The notes beneath the pieces were generated by a model, which was given only the letters and a program-made list of their open reading frames with translations, made no database searches and was not told the origin of the DNA. Made by a program: the position numbers and the translations under genes. Of a stretch of DNA of 64,000 nt, positions 60,093 through 64,000 are shown one piece after another (the first letter of the stretch is position 1; the number at the start of each line of letters is the position of its first letter). The DNA lies in contig NC_079878.1 in the NCBI RefSeq assembly GCF_029227915.1, positions 19,158,001 through 19,222,000 of the forward strand, given 5' to 3'. This DNA comes from Hydractinia symbiolongicarpus. Taxonomy: Eukaryota; Cnidaria; Hydrozoa; Anthoathecata; Hydractiniidae.

Positions 60093-62708
60093 CTAGAAAT
60101 AAAAAATATGTTTATATATATATAAAAAAATTGGTTTTGTTATTATAAAACGAAACCTTACTAAAAAGAATAATTCTATTAGGATTAGCTTTCAGGCTCT
60201 TATTACAAGCTTGTGAGCTTGTATTAAAACACAAATGTGTCCTACAAAAATGGAAATTTTTTGCCTCTCTGAGCACCGACACGGGAGTAGTTGTGTGTTC
60301 GAATCTCATCTTGGTAACTATTTTTACTCTTTTTTTTTACTATCTTGCCTGCGAGGATGTGTTTCCAACTCATAACTAACTAACCAAATGGTCAGTTGCA
60401 ACGTCACAGATTTAAACTTTGTACCTAAACTCTCTAAGTACTTGGAAGTCAAAAAAATTATGCTGAACATATTAGTGACATCATAATTTTGATTTTTGTC
60501 ACCTGAATGTCATTTTAGGCCAAAACTGGTGCAAAAATTAAAACTACTTTATTTTCGACAAAATTTGAAAAAGTTAACAGAAAAAGAATGCTGAACATGA
60601 TGGTGACATCAAAATGTTAATTTTTTGTCAACTAAATGCGTTTAAGACCATAAACGTTTCAATCGCGCAACTTTCAACCACAAATAATAGACTGTATTTT
60701 TTCAGAAATTGTAGAATTGGGTCGCATTTTCGATGTTTCATAGTTGTGCATTTTTAATAGCGAGATAGTTTAAGCAGCGCCTGCATCTTGTGTATTTTTC
60801 AAAAAGATAAGTGTTGAAAAGCATTATTTAACTAACTGGTAAAGTAAAGTTGTTTCCATTAAAGTTTACAAAAGTGAATGTAGGCAGAATTAAGGTCTCC
60901 CCAAATGCCTGGAAAGTAGTCAGCAAAAAATAAAATTTCAACAAAAATATGTAAGAGAAAAGCGAAGATGCTCCACCATATATAAATAATGACGAGAACG
61001 AAATTCTTTTCACTACGCTAATGACACGTCAACATAGTCAAATATGATTTCGGAAACACTCCGAGAAAACGTAAATTTTCCGATTCCCTCCTTGTTATTT
61101 TTCTCCGCGCTATGAGTGCACAGGATTCGTTTTAACGAAGTTTGCTGTTTGTGACAGTTTTGGTAATATATTTTTTTAACTACAGCTATTTCCTTTTTCG
61201 AACAATTAAGATTGTATATTATTTTTCTTTATTTTGCTTTTTCTTTTGTTACTGAATTACTGAATTTTGAAAATTTTAGGTGGAGCTTGTGGTCTTTTTT
61301 CTTCCTGTCATTCAGTTTACTTCAGACTGACCCAACGAAAATTGAAATTTCGAGGAATTTTCCATTCAAGAAGATCTCACAAATCAATTTTGAAAAATAA
61401 CTGCACAGTGCGTAACAAATATTATTGCATATCCGAATAGCAAAATATGTTGTGTCTAACTTCGTAACAGAAATCACAATTTGATAGACAGCTTTTTGTA
61501 AACTGAACATGTTCAAAAATAAGGGGGTGGTTTGTGACATTTTTTCAAACCATACTTCAAAACATCATCCTGGTAAGAAAAATGGCCTGACATATAATAT
61601 GAAATATTCCTGGTTAACCTGGATAAATAATGAAGCTGTCTTAAAAAACTGAACTTTTAAAGGATGACATCAGCTACTTTAAAAAGCATTTCAAATAAGT
61701 GAAAAATTCAGGCTTACACCTTGCTAGGCTTACATTGTTTGTAAGTTGTCATTTCTTTGCAGTGAGTTGTGGGAATTCCAAACTTTGTGAAATTGGTCTA
61801 TATAGGTGTAATTTTAACTTCGTGAAATTTTTAGGCTTACATGTTAGGTTAAATGTAAAAAAATCAGGTTTACATTTTGGATTGTCTATTTTTAGGAAAA
61901 TATGAGATCATTGCATACCTTAACTTATATGATATATGAAGTTAGATTCCTCCTTTCACATGTAATCACTAAATTCTATATAAATAGGTGAAGGATTATG
62001 GCTTACAAGTTCAAAACCACAGTAGTGAATGTTGAATGTTATATATACTTCATGTTCCAGGTGTTGCCGCTTTTAGGATTTGGTCATGCTATGTACCTGG
62101 TAGTTTTGCATATTATTACTCAAATTTAAGTAAAAAACAATGTTGTGTATGTCCTGTACTTTTTTAAATAAGATTATGTTTTGGGTGAGAATATCGGGTT
62201 TACAGCATGAAACATACTGCCTCTGTCTATATAATATATATCTATATCTGTATTAGTAAAAGTCAATCAATTTTTTTTAGTGAAAACTGTATTTGTTTCA
62301 TTATTTGTATCCTTGAACAACAATACACTGAGAATCCAGGTGAAAAAAATAGGCTTGCTGATGGTATATTTACACAATGAAGAAGACATTACATTGCAAT
62401 ACAAATAGCTATCCATTAATTTACATTAAAAATATTTTATGTATTTATTCTTGTATCTTCCTGAGCTAGAGAGTTAAGTGAATAGAGGAAGTAGAAATGA
62501 TTGTATTGCTAGTTTACAAGCCAGATGTGATAGAAGCCATTGCATTGCAGTTTAGTAGAATGTTGATAGAATTGTAATAGAATGTCATGTAAAAGAACGT
62601 TTTTCTGTAATCTTTCAAAGTAGAAAATAGTGTTCACTTGAACTAGAAGTTAGAATATTGTACATAGCAAATTTACAGATTTACAGATTATAAAATGGGA
62701 AAGACTGA
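60093..62708. other. Stretch upstream of the last ABCF3-like exon found, no gene recognised
   Basis: I searched the minus strand for the missing ABCF3 Walker A (GxxGxGKTT) and linker and saw none. A degenerate direct repeat of about 65 bp occurs at roughly 60462 and 60590 (GCTGAACAT, then GTGACATCA). Further short repeats with AGGCTTACA lie near 61710-61870. TGTTCGAATCTCAT near 60297 resembles half of a tRNA B-box region. Confidence 0.45.
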
Positions 62709-64000
62709 CAAAAATATAAGTGTACTAAGTGTGAAAACCAGTTTAGTCAAAGACAAAGTCTCAGTAGACACAAACAGTCCATCTGTGGTACTGTTAAATT
62801 TTCTTGCAGCAAGTGTAAAAAAGTTTTGAAAAGAAAAGATTCCCTCAACCAGCATATGAGACTATGTAAAGGCAAGAAAGAGCTTAAATGTCAAGTATGT
62901 GACAAGGAATTTACTTACACATGGTTCTTGCAAAGACATATAAAGCAAAGTCATACAGAAAAAAAAAGTTTCAAGTGTTTACAGTGCAATTTAGTATATA
63001 AAAGAGAGGATCACCTCAAGAAACATGAAATGAAATGTTTGAAGGAGTCTATGAATAATGTATCTAGTGTCAGTTCTGGAGAACTAGTAGATTAGTGAAT
63101 AAAGAACATTTCGATAATCTTGTATCACTCAGTTTGCTTTATAACTACTTTGGAGAAGATAAAAAAGACCCTCTTCCAACTATGGTATCACCGGAAGAAC
63201 TGTTGCTCAACAAGGTGAATTTTTAGTGAATTTTTAGTTTTAGAAAAAGTTTTAGTGTTGAAAGTGTGGGTTTTATTTTAAAATATAAAGTGCTCAAATA
63301 TTATGTTTCCCTTGTAGCCATTTGACTTGGACATTGATTTCAATATTTCGACTCCAAATTCCACTGTATTGGAGAGTCCTTCAAAAATCTGTACTCCTTC
63401 ATTCAAACTAAAGACACCTAGATTTCGTACAAAGGTAAAAATTCGCACCTGCCTTGTTTCTCTTCACATATTAGAAAATTATTACAGTAAGAATAAAACA
63501 TTTGCATGTCTTAATAAAGAACCAAGGGTTTTGTATTTAGAAAACTCCAAACACTTCAATTTCCATGACTCCACCGAAAACACCACTTCTTCCTTCTTCC
63601 TTCTTCCAATAATGTCACCAAACACACGACAAAGAAAATCCAGATGTGCACTAAAAGTAACCCAATTAATCAAAACCTTCAATTTCCAGAAGGATGATCA
63701 AATTGATATTCTCAACTTGTCTGCCCAGCAGTTGGAATTAAAAAATAAGGTGGATTATGTGAAGCTGACCAAGGGTGGCAGGAAAATGGTGTCTTTTGAA
63801 ACAAGGCAAGCAATTTGGGACTACTGGCATGCTAAAAGTACACCATCAACACTAATATCACGTCCAGCTAAGTTAAAAATGGGTCACAAAGCTAAGATTC
63901 AGTCTGGTTTAAAGTTTGTTGACGTCGTAAACATCATTAAGCAAAGAGGGAAAGAATATTATCAGGGAAATTGGAGAATCATCAATATCACATTTCGCGA
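62709..64000 (+). pseudogene. C2H2 zinc-finger sequence with downstream exons, probably transposon-derived, partial
   Basis: 62709-63095 encodes four C2H2-like fingers without a start codon in frame: YKCTKCENQFSQ, FSCSKCKKVLKR, LKCQVCDKEFTY and FKCLQCNLVYKR, each with paired His/Cys. The frame ends at 63095; another frame continues VNKEHFDNLVS to a donor after 63214. Further open blocks are 63318-63434 (phase 0) and 63690-64000, whose end contains KLTKGGRKMVSF, QAIWDYWHAKSTPSTL and FVDVVNIIKQRGKEYY. The last block resembles a multi-copy uncharacterised protein family that I recall from cnidarian genomes, unverified. Broken frames suggest decay; the right end is outside the window. Confidence 0.45.

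Noticed and set aside
60240-60310. tRNA or SINE half (TGTTCGAATCTCAT)
   Set aside because: Only a B-box-like match; no A box or fold that I could support.

Overview
This window is AT-rich eukaryotic DNA. Its small exons are bounded by GT/AG splice sites, its introns run from about 100 bases to over 8 kb, and it carries many kinds of transposon debris. Gene content (a PLEKHG5-type RhoGEF, the end of an ABCF3-type ATPase) says animal. The mix of IS4EU-type elements with THAP and YqaJ proteins, CR1/L2-like LINE pieces, tRNA-derived SINEs and short TTAA elements suggests an invertebrate, most likely a cnidarian and perhaps a hydrozoan. The species-level view is inference. No search was run; all exon joins come from reading frames, splice dinucleotides and remembered family sequences.

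Layout. 1-3.6 kb (+): 3' part of a six-exon gene with a MULE-transposase-like domain and a SWIM zinc finger, in which the usual catalytic acids seem to be replaced. 3.6-7.7 kb: no gene seen. 7.8-42.4 kb (+): one large RhoGEF gene orthologous to PLEKHG5. It has a Cys/His-rich N-terminal segment, a Ras-binding-like domain, DH, PH, a 714-codon low-complexity tail exon and a short basic last exon. Up to six alternative first coding exons precede or interrupt it, and each ends in the phase needed by the next common exon. Its introns hold two LINE fragments, a SINE, two copies of a TTAA-flanked element, foldback sequences and microsatellites.

42.5-46.7 kb: repeats, two diverged copies of an unidentified sequence and a second SINE. 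46.75-52.0 kb: the 3' end of a LINE, split by a 4,566-bp IS4EU-type transposon with 64-bp inverted repeats and an AT target duplication. Both transposon genes are damaged. 52.0-54.5 kb: a small inverted-repeat element and a perfect 91-bp tandem duplication. 54.5-60.1 kb (-): thirteen 3' exons of an ABCF3-type gene, with a 38-copy 14-bp minisatellite in one intron; the exons for the front of the first ATPase domain are not in the window. 62.7-64 kb (+): a frame-broken C2H2 zinc-finger sequence, probably transposon-derived, running off the right edge.

The best reconstructed locus is the RhoGEF. Its promoters would choose between proteins with the Cys/His segment plus Ras-binding-like domain, proteins with the Ras-binding-like domain only, and proteins that begin just before the DH domain with a basic, serine-rich N-terminus.
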